A stretch of 64,000 bases of DNA. Origin: Neorhizobium sp. SOG26. Lineage in GTDB: Bacteria > Pseudomonadota > Alphaproteobacteria > Rhizobiales > Rhizobiaceae. A model generated the notes under the pieces. The model was given only the letters and a program-made list of their open reading frames with translations. It had not been told where the DNA came from and did no database searches. The DNA is taken from NCBI RefSeq assembly GCF_003491345.1, contig NZ_CP025513.1, positions 372,001 through 436,000 on the forward strand, written 5' to 3'. Made by a program: the position numbers and the translations under genes. Below, in pieces: positions 62,178 through 64,000 of the stretch. How positions within the stretch are numbered: position 1 is the first letter of the stretch; each line of letters begins with the position of its first letter.

Positions 62178-64000
62178 ATGCACATACTTGCTACCACATC
62201 GTCGTCACTTGACGACCTCATCGAGCCGGTTGACCTGAAACAGGCACCGGCTGATGTGGTGGTCCTGTCCTTCTCGCCCAGCGATCTCAACAGCATCACC
62301 TCTGCCTGGCCCGCGAGCGGCGCCACATCTATCAGCACGGCAAACCTCAACGATCTCCGCCACCCGATGTCGGTTGACTTGTGGCTGGACAAGACGGCAG
62401 TCCATGCCAAGCTGATCTTGGTGCGCATCTTGGGTGGCTTTGATCGGTGGCAGTATGGTGTGGAGCAACTTGCAACTCTCGCTAGAACCAGAAATATCAA
62501 GCTGGCACTTCTGCCCGGCGAATGCAGTGTTCGGGACGATCGTCTTGCAGCGGCATCCACCGTTAACGCAGATCAACTGGCTGCCATCCTTGCCTGCTTC
62601 CGTCAGGGCGGGCGCAATAACATGCTACTGCTGGCAGGCCATCTGGACGCGCTCGCACGTGATCAGGTGATTGACCTTGTTCCTGCGCAAGAAGTACCCA
62701 AGAGCGGGTTCTATCACCCGGGCACGGGTATAGTAGCGCTTGACTCGCTACTGGCCAATCAGCCCTGCTCCGCTCCGCGGTTGCCAATTCTCTTCTATCG
62801 GTCGATGCTGCTCGCCGATGATGTGTCTCCGATCGACAAACTGTTCGAGTGCCTAGCCGCACGCGGCTTTGTTCCCATACCGTTGTTCCTCGGCAGTTTG
62901 AAGGATCCAGAATGTCTTGACTTCGTCCAGACAGCTATGGAGGCGATCGATCCTGCGGCCATCTTGTCGACCACGGCCTTTGCCGCGGGAGCGGACGTGA
63001 ATAACGACACTATTTTCGATATCTGTGGCGCACCTGTGTTCCAGATTGTCGTCGCAACGACGCCACGGGACGCGTGGTCGAGTAATGAACGCGGCCTTGG
63101 ACCATCCGACCTCGCCATGCACGTCTTCCTCCCGGAATTGGACGGCAGGATTCTCGCCGGTGCCATCTCTTTCAAACAAGGTACCGAGTTGTCGCGTGTC
63201 TTCAATCAACCCGAACTAGATCGAGTTGAACACGTCGTTGAAAGGATCGGCAGCTTCCTGCGCATGCAGCGGACGCCTCGGGCTGAGCGGAAGATAGCGA
63301 TCCTCATGCCGGACTATCCAAATGCTCCCGGCCGGACCGGCTATGCCGTTGGACTGGACGTCCCGCAAAGCGTGCTCTCGATTATGGATACATTGGCAGC
63401 CGCAGGATATCGGCTTTCAACTCAGCCCAGCAGCCCGCGCGATCTTTTGGGCCGGCTGGAGTGCGAGGGTGGGCTGGCGCTGGATGACTACATCCGCAGC
63501 TTGCAGCTGCTGCCTGCAGGCGCCTTAGAGGCAACCGAAGCCGCATGGGGTCCATGCGAGCATGATCCTGACGTAGCCGGAGGCGTCTTCCGGTTCCGCG
63601 CGCATACCTTTGGGAACGTCACCGTTGCGCTCGCTCCTGACCGTGGCCGGCACGCAAATCGACGCGCCGATTATCACGATCCGCACCTCCCACCTCGCCA
63701 TTCCCTGCTTGCGTTCGGTATGTGGCTACGCCAGACGCTCAATGTCGACGCCGTGGTTCATGTCGGTGCCCATGGTACACTGGAATGGCTTCCCGGCAAG
63801 ACGGTTGCGCTGTCAAAGTCCTGCTTTCCCGAAGTCGTGCTAGGTGGCCTCCCTGTCATCTATCCGTTCATCGTTTCCAACCCCGGGGAAGCAGCGGTGG
63901 CAAAACGGCGGATCGGAGCGGTGACCATCGGTCATCTGCCACCGATGCTGAGCAGCGCCGGTCTCACGGAAGATCACATGAAACTGGAACTGCTTGTCGA
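62178..64000 (+). CDS. cobN: Aerobic cobaltochelatase subunit CobN, 3' end beyond the window
   Basis: From the ATG at 62178 the frame is open for 607 codons to the window edge, about half of the usual length near 1270. It begins MHILATTSSSLDDLIEPVDL. Family motifs include ILVRILGGFDRWQYGVEQL, LLLAGHLD, ILMPDYPNAPGRTGYAVGLDVP and VVHVGAHGTLEWLPGKTVALS. CobN is the large subunit that inserts cobalt into hydrogenobyrinic acid a,c-diamide with CobS and CobT. It follows cobW by 16 bases. Confidence 0.96.
   Translation, partial: MHILATTSSSLDDLIEPVDLKQAPADVVVLSFSPSDLNSITSAWPASGATSISTANLNDLRHPMSVDLWLDKTAVHAKLILVRILGGFDRWQYGVEQLATLARTRNIKLALLPGECSVRDDRLAAASTVNADQLAAILACFRQGGRNNMLLLAGHLDALARDQVIDLVPAQEVPKSGFYHPGTGIVALDSLLANQPCSAPRLPILFYRSMLLADDVSPIDKLFECLAARGFVPIPLFLGSLKDPECLDFVQTAMEAIDPAAILSTTAFAAGADVNNDTIFDICGAPVFQIVVATTPRDAWSSNERGLGPSDLAMHVFLPELDGRILAGAISFKQGTELSRVFNQPELDRVEHVVERIGSFLRMQRTPRAERKIAILMPDYPNAPGRTGYAVGLDVPQSVLSIMDTLAAAGYRLSTQPSSPRDLLGRLECEGGLALDDYIRSLQLLPAGALEATEAAWGPCEHDPDVAGGVFRFRAHTFGNVTVALAPDRGRHANRRADYHDPHLPPRHSLLAFGMWLRQTLNVDAVVHVGAHGTLEWLPGKTVALSKSCFPEVVLGGLPVIYPFIVSNPGEAAVAKRRIGAVTIGHLPPMLSSAGLTEDHMKLELLV

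Noticed and set aside
1-64000. CRISPR arrays, tRNA or rRNA genes, replication or partition genes
   Set aside because: No regularly spaced repeats, tRNA-like folds or rRNA cores, and no repABC-type or dnaA-like protein was seen on either strand.

Overview
The window looks like an accessory replicon or genomic island of a Rhizobiaceae-type alphaproteobacterium (Rhizobium, Agrobacterium or Ensifer-like). The reasons are the aerobic cobalamin genes with CbtAB and cobalamin riboswitches, a DUF982 protein, many HisKA_2/HWE-type kinases, rhizobial-style IS3, IS21 and IS66 elements, and the general codon and GC character. No rRNA, tRNA, replication gene or CRISPR array was seen. The assignment is by protein character only.

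Layout. (1) 1-3883, minus strand: a tightly coupled operon of an IclR regulator, two proteins I do not recognise (569 and 239 aa) and a membrane-dipeptidase-family enzyme cut by the window edge. (2) 4392-5613: an intact IS3-family (IS407 group) element with a 4-bp target duplication. (3) 5715-13880: a catabolic locus. A FadR-type GntR regulator, a DapA-like aldolase/dehydratase and an enolase-superfamily dehydratase run leftward. A complete Dpp/Opp-type ABC importer runs rightward. A palindromic operator lies between them. (4) 14130-18593: a HisKA_2 kinase, a receiver protein, insertion-sequence debris and a diguanylate cyclase. (5) 18739-21255: an IS66 element with an 8-bp target duplication. 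(6) 21256-24979: a graveyard of fragments (TadG, a small transporter, a 2-hydroxy-acid dehydrogenase, transposases) around an intact EamA-type protein and a DUF982 protein. (7) 25042-30926: a four-gene overlapping signalling operon (multi-receiver hybrid kinase, CheR, CheB, receiver-kinase). (8) 31174-35100: a broken receiver gene, an intact IS21 element and a small hypothetical gene. (9) 35126-40839: a chemoreceptor, an SDR remnant, and a GGDEF-EAL protein paired with a secreted molybdopterin-domain-like protein. (10) 42090-48620: a decayed IS3-family element beside a hybrid kinase that diverges from a receiver-EAL gene overlapping a TadG-like gene. (11) 49326-52033: MgtC-like and TerC-like membrane proteins with poorly recognised sequence between them. 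(12) 52895-56633: an IS21 element inserted in an AAA_28-type ATPase gene and itself carrying an IS3 element. (13) 57131-64000: a cobalamin/cobalt block, cobQ-cobO-cbtA-cbtB leftward and DUF1636-cobW-cobN rightward. It is fired from a shared intergenic region holding two divergent cobalamin riboswitches.

Themes. Signalling is unusually dense: five histidine-kinase genes, three c-di-GMP enzymes, a chemoreceptor and a CheB/CheR pair, with no core chemotaxis operon in the window. Five insertion sequences have readable ends and target duplications, so insertion history can be reconstructed, including one nesting. The best candidates for undescribed biology are the dipeptidase operon with two unrecognised proteins, the hybrid-kinase/CheR/CheB operon, and the hybrid-kinase / receiver-EAL / TadG neighbourhood.
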